A stretch of DNA of 14,548 bases from an uncultured Verrucomicrobia subdivision 3 bacterium (GCA_903921455.1 CAIXPZ010000054.1:1-14548); one strand, 5' to 3'; positions 6,290-13,772 are shown, counted from the stretch's first letter. Notes: generated by a model not told the origin, from the letters alone. A program made the numbers and translations.

Positions 6290-6537
6290 GGCGGAATTTT
6301 CGGGAAAAACACCGGGCCGCGCCAGCAAAACCAGCATCGTTATCCTGAAAACGTCCAGCGGCGAAAGAAGCGGAGGCGGGAGGCGGGGTTATTCTTTCCA
6401 GGCGGGCACCACAAGTTTGGCGTTACGCCTTCAGGCGGGTTCGTGCCGCCGTCCGGCGGGGCGACGGTTTAACAGGTAAACTAAATTCCCGGTGGCGACG
6501 GCTTGTCGTGGCTAATGCCTTCTGGCAGACTCCGGTC
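6290..6537. other. Divergent intergenic region with short palindromes
   Basis: This region separates the minus-strand small membrane gene from plus-strand kduI. It holds GGCGT-TA-CGCC (6419-6429), a hairpin CCGCC-GTCC-GGCGG (6446-6459) and two copies of CAGGCGGG (near 6400 and 6432). These look like pieces of an intergenic palindromic element. Promoters for both sides must lie here or just outside, but I could not match a convincing -35/-10 pair. A plus-strand ORF of 68 codons across 6266-6472 is repetitive and not called. Confidence 0.4.
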
Positions 6538-7374
6538 ATGCTTGAAAATTCCATCCGCCGCACGCCGCGGCCCCAGGATCTCATCGGGATGTCCACGCAG
6601 CAATTGCGCGACACGTTTCACATCGGCAACCTTTTCGTTCCGGGCGAAATCACCGGCCACTTCACCGACCTCGACCGTCTGGTGGTTGGCGGCGTGATGC
6701 CCACGGCCAAGCCGGTGGAACTGCCGAACCACAAGGAGACCGGCCGCGCCTTTTTCCTCGAACGCCGCGAGCTGGGCGCCATCAACGTGGGTGGCCCCGG
6801 CAAAGTCCTGGCGGACGGTCAGACCTTTGCGCTCGATAAACTGGATTGCGTCTATCTGCCGCTAGGCACCAAGTCAGTGGCTTTCACCAGCGATGACGCG
6901 AAAAATCCGGCCAAGTTTTATTTTCTCTCCTGTCCGGCGCACGCCGCGCATCCGGCGCGCGTGATGAAGTCCGCCGAGGCCACGCCGGTGAAGCTCGGCG
7001 CGGTGGAGACGGCCAATCAGCGGACGATCTATAAATTCATTCATCAGGGCGGCATCCAGAGCTGCCAGCTCGTGATGGGCCTGACGGCGCTGGATCCGGG
7101 CAGCGTGTGGAATTCCTTCCCGCCGCACACGCACTGGCGCCGCACGGAGATCTATTTCTACTTCGACCTCGGCGACAAGGTGCTGTCGCATTTCTTCGGC
7201 GAACCGTCGGAGACGCGCCACGTGTTTCTGCACAACGACGAGGTGGCGCTGTCGCCGAACTGGTCCATGCATTTCGGCGTGGGCACGGGGAATTACAAGT
7301 TCATCTGGGGCATGGCCGGCGAGAACCAGGTGTTCGACGACATGGACGCGGTGAAGCCGTGGGATTTGAAATAA
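6538..7374 (+). CDS. kduI: 5-dehydro-4-deoxy-D-glucuronate isomerase KduI
   Basis: KduI interconverts 5-dehydro-4-deoxy-D-glucuronate (from unsaturated uronic acids released from pectin and related polymers) and 3-deoxy-D-glycero-2,5-hexodiulosonate in the cytoplasm. It is a cupin-fold zinc enzyme. From the ATG at 6538 it has 278 residues, the same as the E. coli enzyme, which is why I prefer this start over the in-frame ATG at 6508. The zinc ligands are visible: H197 and H199 in PPHTHW, E204 in RTE, and H245 in SMHFG. The N-terminal DRLVVGGVMP and FFLERRELGAINVGG stretches are family signatures. The gene is followed after 102 bp by kduD, the next step of the pathway. There is no clear ribosome-binding site. 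Confidence 0.95.
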   Translation: MLENSIRRTPRPQDLIGMSTQQLRDTFHIGNLFVPGEITGHFTDLDRLVVGGVMPTAKPVELPNHKETGRAFFLERRELGAINVGGPGKVLADGQTFALDKLDCVYLPLGTKSVAFTSDDAKNPAKFYFLSCPAHAAHPARVMKSAEATPVKLGAVETANQRTIYKFIHQGGIQSCQLVMGLTALDPGSVWNSFPPHTHWRRTEIYFYFDLGDKVLSHFFGEPSETRHVFLHNDEVALSPNWSMHFGVGTGNYKFIWGMAGENQVFDDMDAVKPWDLK

Positions 7375-7381
7375 GGCGGCC

Positions 7382-7466
7382 ATGGTTGAATTGTTAAATC
7401 GTTGAACCGGTCGGCGGTTCACGGCTCAGACAATTCAACGATGCAACCATTTAACCATTCAACCAT
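7382..7466. repeat. Large imperfect inverted repeat between kduI and kduD
   Basis: ATGGTTGAATTGTTAAAT...CGTTGAA on the left (7382 onward) matches the reverse complement of 7434-7466, apart from one T/G difference and an eight-base insertion in the right arm. Inside lies a second stem, GAACCG (7404-7409) with CGGTTC (7415-7420). The right arm also contains two copies of CAACCATTT. This AT-rich cruciform resembles an intergenic palindromic repeat; it could also stabilise or attenuate the kdu transcript. Confidence 0.6.
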
Positions 7467-7476
7467 TTAATAAATT

Positions 7477-8253
7477 ATGAAACGATTCGAGAACAAAGTA
7501 GTCATCGTCACCGGCGCCTGCCGGGGCATCGGCGAGGCCATCGCGCTGGCGTTTGCCCGCGAAGGTGCGCACGCCGTGAGCATCTGCGTGGGCGATCCGG
7601 CGGACATCACCGCCAAAATGAAAGCGCTCGGCGCGAAGTTCACCGCCTACACGGAGGATTTCGGCAAGCTCACCCAGAAGCGCGCAGCCGAAGTCATCGC
7701 CCAGGTCGTCAAGGATTGCGGCCGCGTGGACGTGCTGGTGAACAACGCCGGCATCATCAAGCGGGCGCCCATCGTGGATCATCCGGAAGCGGATTGGAAT
7801 CTGGTGCTGCAGATCAATCTGTCCGCGCCGTTCTTCCTCTCGCAGGCCGTGGGCAAATGGTGGCTCACCGGCGGACGCGAGAGTTCCCCGGCGGACGCGC
7901 GGCTCAAGGTGGTGAACATCGCCTCGATGCTGTCGTTCCAGGGCGGCATCTTCGTGCCCGGCTACACCGCGAGCAAGAGCGGCATTGCCGGCATCACCAA
8001 GGCCTTCGCCAACGAGTTGGCCAAGGAGCGGATGAATTTCAACGCCATCGCCCCCGGTTACATCGCCACGGACAACACCAAGCCGCTCCGCGACGATGAG
8101 AAGCGCAATGAATCCATCCTCGCCCGCATCCCGGAAAGCCGCTGGGGCACGGCGGAAGACATCGCCGGCGCCGCGAAGTTCCTCGCGTCCAAGGACGCCG
8201 ACTACCTGAACGGCACCATCATGAACGTGGACGGCGGCTGGCTGGCGCGCTGA
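7477..8253 (+). CDS. kduD: 2-dehydro-3-deoxy-D-gluconate 5-dehydrogenase KduD
   Basis: A 258-residue short-chain dehydrogenase/reductase. It reduces 3-deoxy-D-glycero-2,5-hexodiulosonate, the KduI product, to 2-keto-3-deoxy-D-gluconate, with NAD(P)H in the cytoplasm. The Rossmann motif T12-G-A-C-R-G-I-G19, the NNAG motif at 89-92 and the catalytic S150, Y163 and K167 (YTASK) are all present. The C-terminal LNGTIMNVDGGW is typical of this class. SDR sequence alone does not fix the substrate; the call rests on its place directly after kduI. The ATG at 7477 follows an AT-rich repeat with no Shine-Dalgarno motif. A strong hairpin terminator follows 18 bp after the stop. Confidence 0.9.
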   Translation: MKRFENKVVIVTGACRGIGEAIALAFAREGAHAVSICVGDPADITAKMKALGAKFTAYTEDFGKLTQKRAAEVIAQVVKDCGRVDVLVNNAGIIKRAPIVDHPEADWNLVLQINLSAPFFLSQAVGKWWLTGGRESSPADARLKVVNIASMLSFQGGIFVPGYTASKSGIAGITKAFANELAKERMNFNAIAPGYIATDNTKPLRDDEKRNESILARIPESRWGTAEDIAGAAKFLASKDADYLNGTIMNVDGGWLAR

Positions 8254-8270
8254 ACCTTCAATCAGGACTT

Positions 8271-8310
8271 AAGCCAACGCCCGGCAAGCCGATTGCCGGG
8301 CGTTTCGCTT
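8271..8310 (+). terminator. Intrinsic terminator after kduD
   Basis: A perfect 11-bp stem, ACGCCCGGCAA (8277-8287) with TTGCCGGGCGT (8293-8303), encloses a five-base loop; AAGC/GCTT extends it (8271-8274 with 8307-8310). A short T-rich tail follows. It separates the kdu genes from the GH105 gene, which therefore probably has its own promoter. Confidence 0.75.
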
Positions 8311-8340
8311 GGGGCGACCGGCGGTCGGCGGTCGGCGAAA

Positions 8341-8400
8341 TAATTTGGTAACTTATCAATTTTTTCGACATCTATAACCGCATCTGTTATTGAATTTCCT
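8341..8400 (+). promoter_or_regulatory. Candidate promoter region of the GH105 gene
   Basis: This AT-rich stretch lies between the terminator and the GH105 start, in otherwise GC-rich DNA. TATAAC at 8373-8378 is a plausible -10 element. TTATCA (8353-8358) is 14 bp and TTGGTA (8345-8350) 22 bp upstream, neither at ideal spacing. The leader would be about 25 bases, with no Shine-Dalgarno motif. Confidence 0.25.
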
Positions 8401-8406
8401 TTCACC

Positions 8407-10719
8407 ATGAACAAAACACTGGCTCGTTTCCTCGGCTGCCTCGCGGCGGTTTTATTTTGCAACAGCATTACCCCGGCGGCGCGGGCGGCCGCGCCGGAAC
8501 TTTCGCCCCAAGCGGTGCTCGACGTGATGCAGCGCGTGGCGGACTGGCAGCTGGCCAATCCGTCCAAGCACAAAACCACCGACTGGACCCAGGGCGCGGG
8601 CTACGACGGCATCATGGCGCTGGCCGGGATTTCCGGCGACGCCAAATATCGAAACGCCATGTTCGCAATGGGCGAGACCAACGAATGGAAACTCGGCCCA
8701 CGCCAGTATCATGCGGACGACCATTGCGTCGGGCAGACGTATTGCGAATTGTATTTCCTGTACCGCGATCCGAAGATGATCGCGCCGACGCAGGCGCGGT
8801 TTGATTGGATTCTGGCGCATCCATCCGACGCGCCGAGTTTGGATTTCAAGCTGCCCAAAGGCAAATCGCAGGAGCTGTGGTCCTGGTGCGATTCGCTCTT
8901 CATGGGCCCGCCCTCCTGGGTGCGGCTGGCTACGGCCACGGGCGAGGCGAAGTATCTGGACTTTGCGGTGAAGGAATGGTGGCGCACGACGGACTATCTC
9001 TACGACAAAGACGAGCATCTGTATTTCCGCGACAGCACGTATTTTCCGAAGCGAGAAGCCAACGGCAAGAAGGTGTTCTGGGGTCGCGGCAACGGCTGGG
9101 TGATGGGCGGCCTCGTCCGCGTGCTGCAATATCTCCCGACGAATCATCCCGACCGGCCGCGCTTCGAACAATTGTTCAAGGACATGACCGCCAAGATCCT
9201 GACCTGCCAGCAACCCGACGGACTCTGGCGCGCGAGCCTGCTCGATCCGGACAGCTATCCGCTCAAGGAAACCAGCGGTTCCGGCTTCTACACCTACGCG
9301 CTGGCGTGGGGCGTGAATCAGGGCCTGCTCGACCGCGCGCAATTTGAACCCGCCGTGCGCAAGGCTTGGGCGGCGCTGGTCGCCTGCGTGGCTGCCGACG
9401 GCAAGCTGACGCACGTCCAGCCCATCGGCGCGGATCCGAAGAAGTTTGCGGAAGAGACCACGGAGATTTACGGCGTCGGCGCGTTCCTACTGGCGGGTAG
9501 TGAGCTTTACCGGATGAGTGTGTTGGAAAATGCAAAACTCAATAAGCCGATTATTATTAAAGTTACAAATCCATCTTCATTAAACCGACACTGTGAAACA
9601 GTTGAATATGTCTGTTCATACCCAAACACTTTTGAATCACGCCCGATTGATAAGTGGTGGGTCGTAATGGATGGTCTTACTTCCCGTATTATTGATTCGC
9701 AAGCTTATGCCTCGCAAAAGAATTCCGTGTCAGGGAAGCTGCTTTTTCAAGTAGACCTCGCGCCGCACGATACGCGGACATTCTACATTTTGGATGCAAC
9801 AGAGTTGACTGCCACGCCGCCGCCGATTGTAAAAACATTTGCCCGTTTTGTGCCGGAACGCTACGACGATTTTGCGTGGGAGAGCGACCGCATTGCGCAT
9901 CGCACCTACGGCCTGGCGTTGATTCCGGCGGAACACACCATCAGCAGCGGCCCCGATGTGTGGATCAAGAAGGATCGCGGCCTCACCGTGGACACGATGT
10001 ATCGCACCAAACATTACCACGAGGACAACGGCTCCTTCATGGACGATTATCGCGTCGGCAAAAGCCGGGGCTGTGGTGGCCTCGGCATCTGGGACGGCAC
10101 GAAACTTTACACCTCCAGCAATTACCGGAACTGGAAGCTCATCACCACCGGCCCCATCCGCTCGGAATTCGAGTTGACCTACGACGCGTGGGACGCGGGC
10201 AACGGCCGCATGGTTTCCGAGACGAAACGTTACAGCATTGACGCCGGCTCGTGGTTCACCAAGGCGCAAAGCACGTTTGCCAGCGCCGACCCAGCGCCGC
10301 TGACGCTCGGCGTGGGCCTCGCCGAGCGTGCGTGTCCCGCGAACCGCTCGGAGTTCATCGCGCAGGACCTGGCCGAGGGCTGGATGACTTACTGGCAGCC
10401 GGAAGATCAACCGAAAGGCACCACGGCCACCGCGATCCTGCTACCGAAGGGGGCGGTGAAGGAATTTGTAAACGACAATTCGGCCATGCCTGACAGCGTG
10501 AAACACGCCGCCGTGCCACAACCGACGCACGAGGGTTATCCGGCGATCCGCAACCAGCTGGCCATCACGACGGCGGAAGTGGGCCAGCCCTTCACCTACT
10601 ACTTCGGCGCGTGCTGGGATCGCAGCGGCGACTTTACGAACCACGTGCAATGGGAGAATTATGTGAAAGAGTTCGCGGCGCGGCGCGACCAGCCGTTGCA
10701 GGTGACGGTGGGGAAATGA
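8407..10719 (+). CDS. Secreted GH105 unsaturated-uronyl hydrolase fused to DUF4861
   Basis: A 770-residue two-domain protein. Residues 1-28 form a Sec signal peptide ending ARA before AAP. Residues about 35-375 form a GH88/GH105 (alpha/alpha)6 domain: HADDH at 102-106, the likely catalytic D162 in SWCDSLFMGPP, and GRGNGW at 226-231. This family removes the 4,5-unsaturated uronic acid from oligosaccharides cut by polysaccharide lyases, classically unsaturated rhamnogalacturonan disaccharide. Residues about 385-765 resemble DUF4861, a beta-rich domain of unsettled function common in polysaccharide-use loci. The export signal places it in the periplasm or outside. The product feeds KduI and KduD, encoded just upstream. 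Codons for residues about 371-450 are strikingly AT-rich, with many A/T-ended codons, unlike both flanks. ATG start at 8407, no Shine-Dalgarno motif. The substrate could also be ulvan-type or glycosaminoglycan-derived. Confidence 0.88.
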   Translation: MNKTLARFLGCLAAVLFCNSITPAARAAAPELSPQAVLDVMQRVADWQLANPSKHKTTDWTQGAGYDGIMALAGISGDAKYRNAMFAMGETNEWKLGPRQYHADDHCVGQTYCELYFLYRDPKMIAPTQARFDWILAHPSDAPSLDFKLPKGKSQELWSWCDSLFMGPPSWVRLATATGEAKYLDFAVKEWWRTTDYLYDKDEHLYFRDSTYFPKREANGKKVFWGRGNGWVMGGLVRVLQYLPTNHPDRPRFEQLFKDMTAKILTCQQPDGLWRASLLDPDSYPLKETSGSGFYTYALAWGVNQGLLDRAQFEPAVRKAWAALVACVAADGKLTHVQPIGADPKKFAEETTEIYGVGAFLLAGSELYRMSVLENAKLNKPIIIKVTNPSSLNRHCETVEYVCSYPNTFESRPIDKWWVVMDGLTSRIIDSQAYASQKNSVSGKLLFQVDLAPHDTRTFYILDATELTATPPPIVKTFARFVPERYDDFAWESDRIAHRTYGLALIPAEHTISSGPDVWIKKDRGLTVDTMYRTKHYHEDNGSFMDDYRVGKSRGCGGLGIWDGTKLYTSSNYRNWKLITTGPIRSEFELTYDAWDAGNGRMVSETKRYSIDAGSWFTKAQSTFASADPAPLTLGVGLAERACPANRSEFIAQDLAEGWMTYWQPEDQPKGTTATAILLPKGAVKEFVNDNSAMPDSVKHAAVPQPTHEGYPAIRNQLAITTAEVGQPFTYYFGACWDRSGDFTNHVQWENYVKEFAARRDQPLQVTVGK

Positions 10720-10859
10720 TTTGCCGGCGCGGCGAATCCGCTTGCCCTTGAATCGGAACCGGGCAGAATCTTTCGTCGGCAGTTTGTCTGAAACAGGTTC
10801 GCCTGTAGGCAAAGGCAAACGCTGACAGATCCGTCAGGAATTTAGTCCCATTTTTGGTT
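10720..10859. other. Intergenic region before tRNA-Pro
   Basis: No gene is visible. There are two short dyads: TTCGCCT-GT-AGGCAAA (about 10798-10813) and CTGACAGATCCGTCAG (about 10823-10838), the latter followed at some distance by a five-T run. They might end the GH105 transcript or serve the tRNA promoter; neither is clear. Confidence 0.35.
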
Positions 10860-10937
10860 CGGAGCGTAGCTCAGCCTGGCTAGAGCGCGTGGTTTGGGTC
10901 CACGAAGTCGCAGGTTCGAATCCTGTCGCTCCGACCA
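10860..10937 (+). tRNA. tRNA-Pro (anticodon TGG)
   Basis: A complete 78-base cloverleaf including an encoded CCA. The acceptor stem CGGAGCG pairs with CGCTCCG, the D stem is GCTC/GAGC, and the anticodon stem CGTGG/CCACG holds the loop TTTGGGT, giving anticodon TGG with G at position 37. The T arm is GCAGG-TTCGAAT-CCTGT, with one G-T pair. The discriminator base is A. It decodes proline CCA and related codons. A five-T run follows three bases after the CCA end. Confidence 0.97.
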
Positions 10938-11083
10938 TCTTTTTATGGGGTTTTGAGGGGTGGCTTGATTTTCAAGCTCAACATACAAGGCAAGGTCGTG
11001 GCCGGCCGCTTTCTTTTGCCTGATCGCCTTTTAAGGGAAAACGCCGTTGGCTTTTCTCCGGCGCCCTGTTAATTTCCGCACTC

Positions 11084-12016
11084 ATGTCCGAGCCAATCAG
11101 CGTCACCCCCCCGCCATCCAAGGCGCAGATTTTTCTGCGGCGCCTGTTGTCCACCGTGGTGCTTTGGACGGTGATCCTCGCCTCGATGTTTTCGGGCAAC
11201 CGCTTGATCTCCGACGGGGTGTTTGTGCTGTTGGTGGCGTTTCTCGCCTTGTCGGGACTGGTGGAGTTTTACGGGATCGCGGAGAAACGCGGTCTGGTCA
11301 CCTTTAAGATTTGCGGCGTCATCGGCGGCTTGCTCCTGATGGTGGGAACTTTTCTGAATGTCACCGGCCATCTCGGCACCTCCGGATCGCCGGCGCGGGT
11401 GAATGATTTTGAAACCAGCTTCCTGATCATTTTTGTGCTGGGCTTGTGCGTGCGCCAATTCGTGGCGAAAAACAATTCCGCGGGCATCGCCACCATCGCC
11501 ACGACGCTGTTCGGCCTGATGTATGTTCCGTGGCTGCTCAATTTCATCCAGAAAATCAACTTCTTTCCCTTCGCGCCCGGCAGTCCGGCGGATGCGGGGA
11601 AATATTTCCTGCTCTACTTCATCCTCATCACCAAGTTCAGCGACACGGGCGCCTATGCGGTCGGCTCGCTGATCGGCCGGCACAAGATGATTCCGCGCAT
11701 CAGCCCCGGCAAAACGTGGGAGGGATTCGGCGGCGCGATTGTGGTGTCCACCGGCGCGAGCCTGGCGTTCGTTCATTGCTTCGGCGCGAAAATGGTCGGC
11801 ATGAATTATTTCCACGCCGTGATTCTGGGCGTGATGCTGAGCGGCGCGGCGGTCATCGGCGACTTGATCGAATCGCTCTTCAAGCGCGAAGCCGGCGTGA
11901 AAGATTCGGGCGCGTTATTTCCCGGCATCGGCGGCATCCTCGACCTGCTCGACAGCCTGTTGTTCAACGCCCCGATCATGTATCTGTATTTGCGGCATAT
12001 CCTCACGCATCCATGA
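11084..12016 (+). CDS. cdsA: Phosphatidate cytidylyltransferase CdsA
   Basis: A 310-residue polytopic inner-membrane enzyme that forms CDP-diacylglycerol from phosphatidate and CTP, the branch point for phospholipids. It has about eight hydrophobic segments and the FSDTGAYAVGS and PRISPGKTWEG motifs near 188-212. The C-terminal CDS signature is recognisable at 264-290: S264, K267-R268, K273-D274, P280, G283-G284, D287 and D290. Two consensus residues differ: the usual His before GG is I282, and the usual Arg after D287 is L288. Both acidic residues thought to bind metal are kept. Its stop overlaps the dxr ATG in an ATGA. The usual upstream partner uppS (isoprenyl transferase) is absent; a tRNA precedes it instead. 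No clear ribosome-binding site. Confidence 0.93.
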   Translation: MSEPISVTPPPSKAQIFLRRLLSTVVLWTVILASMFSGNRLISDGVFVLLVAFLALSGLVEFYGIAEKRGLVTFKICGVIGGLLLMVGTFLNVTGHLGTSGSPARVNDFETSFLIIFVLGLCVRQFVAKNNSAGIATIATTLFGLMYVPWLLNFIQKINFFPFAPGSPADAGKYFLLYFILITKFSDTGAYAVGSLIGRHKMIPRISPGKTWEGFGGAIVVSTGASLAFVHCFGAKMVGMNYFHAVILGVMLSGAAVIGDLIESLFKREAGVKDSGALFPGIGGILDLLDSLLFNAPIMYLYLRHILTHP

Positions 12017-13158
12017 AAAACGTCGTCCTCCTCGGCAGCACCGGCTCCATTGGCACCAGCACCGTCAAGGTCGCGGAGGATCTGCCCGACCAGATCCGGC
12101 TGATCGGGCTGGCCGCGGGCGGCAATGCGGATCTGCTCCTGGCCCAAACCCGCAAGCACCAGCCGGCCGTCATTTCCATCAGCGAACCGGCGAAGGCCAA
12201 GGAATTGCAAGCTGCGCTCGGCGCCTCCACGCAAGTTTTATGCGGGAATGAAGGCTTGCTCAAGCTGGCCACCCTGCCCGCCGCCGATATTGTCCTCATC
12301 GCCATCGTGGGCACCGCGGGATTGCAGCCGGCGCTGGCGGCGATCCGGGCGGGCAAGGATATTGCGGTCGCCTCCAAGGAAATTCTCGTGATGGCGGGCG
12401 AGATTGTGATGACCGAGGCGCGCAAATACGGCGTGAAAGTCCTCGCCGTGGACAGCGAGCATTCCGCCATCTTTCAATGCCTCGACGGCAAGCCCGCGAG
12501 TTCCGTCCGCCAGCTATTATTGACGGCGAGCGGCGGCCCGTTCCGCGATAAAGCCCTCTGGCCGAAGGAGAAATTTTCCGAGATCACCGTCGAGCGCGCC
12601 CTCAAGCACCCGTCGTGGGTCATGGGGCGCAAGATCACGATTGATTCCGCGACGCTGTTCAACAAGGGACTGGAGATGATCGAGGCGCGCTGGCTGTTCG
12701 ACATCGAGATGGCGCGGGTCGGCGTGGTAGTGCACCCGCAGAGCATCGTGCATTCGATGGTGGAGTTTGTGGACGGCTCGCTCATCGCACAGTTGTCCAC
12801 GCCGGACATGTGCCTGCCGATTCAATACGCGCTGACCTATCCCGACCGTGCCCCGAACGAGCGCGTGCAGACGAATTTTCCGAAGCTGGGCACGCTGACC
12901 TTCGAGGAGCCGGACACGGAACGGTTTCCCGCGATTCTGCTCGCCCGCCGGGCGGGGGAGACGTGCGGGACCATGCCGGCAGTCTTCAACGCCGCGAATG
13001 AGGTGGCAGTGGACGCGTTTGTGAATCGAAAAATCAATTTCCCGCAAATCACGGAAACGGTCCGGCGCACGATGGATGCCCACCGGGTCGTGGAGCATCC
13101 GAAATTGGAACAGATTCTGGCGGCTGACGCGTGGGCGCGGATCGAGGCGGCGAAATAG
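12013..13158 (+). CDS. dxr: 1-deoxy-D-xylulose 5-phosphate reductoisomerase Dxr
   Basis: A 381-residue cytoplasmic enzyme, the first committed step of the MEP isoprenoid pathway (DXP to MEP with NADPH and a divalent metal; the fosmidomycin target). The N-terminal GSTGSIGTST (8-17) binds NADPH. Metal ligands D147 and E149 lie in VDSEH, and E221 lies in NKGLEMIEA with N217 and K218. H199 is in HPSWVMG, and SGG near 173 contacts substrate. The C-terminal helical domain is complete and the length is normal. The ATG at 12013 overlaps the cdsA stop, so translation is probably coupled. In many bacteria rseP follows; here dxr is the last gene before a gene-poor stretch. Confidence 0.97.
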   Translation: MKNVVLLGSTGSIGTSTVKVAEDLPDQIRLIGLAAGGNADLLLAQTRKHQPAVISISEPAKAKELQAALGASTQVLCGNEGLLKLATLPAADIVLIAIVGTAGLQPALAAIRAGKDIAVASKEILVMAGEIVMTEARKYGVKVLAVDSEHSAIFQCLDGKPASSVRQLLLTASGGPFRDKALWPKEKFSEITVERALKHPSWVMGRKITIDSATLFNKGLEMIEARWLFDIEMARVGVVVHPQSIVHSMVEFVDGSLIAQLSTPDMCLPIQYALTYPDRAPNERVQTNFPKLGTLTFEEPDTERFPAILLARRAGETCGTMPAVFNAANEVAVDAFVNRKINFPQITETVRRTMDAHRVVEHPKLEQILAADAWARIEAAK

Positions 13159-13637
13159 CCGGAGCCCGAGGTCAAATCTTCACTTTGAATAACACCTGTT
13201 TTTGCCGGTTTGGACTTCCGCTAATAACGACGGGCAAAGCGTGATTATCGCCATTAAATGCAATAGAATAGGCCGCTTTTGCACTTCGCTTATGTTCTCT
13301 TGCCTGTCCCTGCGTTGACCTGCCAAAGTGCAATCAAAATGCAATCAATCCGAAATTGGGGGATTTTGAGCCGGGCAGGGGCGGGCAGACAAAAGCCGAC
13401 GCGGATGGAATCAAAGCGGCTGTAATCGAGGCTGGCGCACGGCAGCGGGCATTCTGGCAAGCATCTTGCAAATGAGGACTCTCTTATTTTTGCGCTCGAC
13501 CGTGGGGGCGGTGTGCCGGGTGGAGGGGGGATTTCGGGTGGCACACGATTCGATGGGACTCCGGTTTTAATCAGATTGTAGTTTTTGGTAATTTCTAAAC
13601 TTACTGGAGCAGTTCAACCGCACGAAGTGGAACGCCG
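13159..13637. other. Gene-poor stretch after dxr
   Basis: No convincing gene is present. A weak terminator candidate follows dxr. Two copies of TGCAATCAA lie at 13329-13337 and 13340-13348. Plus-strand frames across about 13280-13470 stay open for 40-60 codons but have no recognisable domain and end in stops in all frames; they could be coding remnants. About 13510-13560 is G-rich, and the sequence turns AT-rich after 13565. Confidence 0.45.
13172..13200 (+). terminator. Weak terminator candidate after dxr
   Basis: TCAAA (13172-13176) can pair with TTTGA (13184-13188), and a T run starts about 11 bases later. The stem is short and AT-rich, so this is only a possible end of the cdsA-dxr transcript. 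Confidence 0.25.
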
Positions 13638-13772
13638 ATGCTGGGCATCCCACCGCTGGCGGCAACGAAGCTGAATGAACTAGCCGCCAATATGAAGCGG
13701 GCGAAACCTGCTGAACTGAATGAACCTGTCGAGGTAGAGCCGGAAGAAAATGAAATTGCGACGGGGAATTGA
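13638..13772 (+). CDS. Unrecognised 44-aa ORF, possible gene remnant
   Basis: A short reading frame beginning MLGIPPLAATKLNELA and ending in a Pro/Glu-rich acidic tail. Its balanced residue mix and GC-rich, ordered codons look like the C-terminus of a larger protein, but the frame is closed upstream by a TAA near 13600. It could be the tail of a gene broken by deletion or a small independent peptide. There is no clear ribosome-binding site and no family that I recognise. It converges with the minus-strand gene that ends at 13799. Confidence 0.3.
   Translation: MLGIPPLAATKLNELAANMKRAKPAELNEPVEVEPEENEIATGN

Noticed and set aside
6508..6537. Upstream ATG (6508) as the kduI start
   Set aside because: Adds ten residues beyond the usual 278-residue length and has no better ribosome-binding site.
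8318..8337. Repeated GCGGTCG between kduD and GH105
   Set aside because: Only two or three 7-bp copies; too short to separate from chance in GC-rich DNA.
8452..9414. Minus-strand ORF of 320 codons opposite the GH105 gene
   Set aside because: Shadow of a gene with signal peptide and catalytic motifs; Arg/His-rich translation.
10962..10978. Terminator hairpin after tRNA-Pro
   Set aside because: GGCTTGA/TCAAGCT forms a 6-bp stem but no T run follows it; not called.
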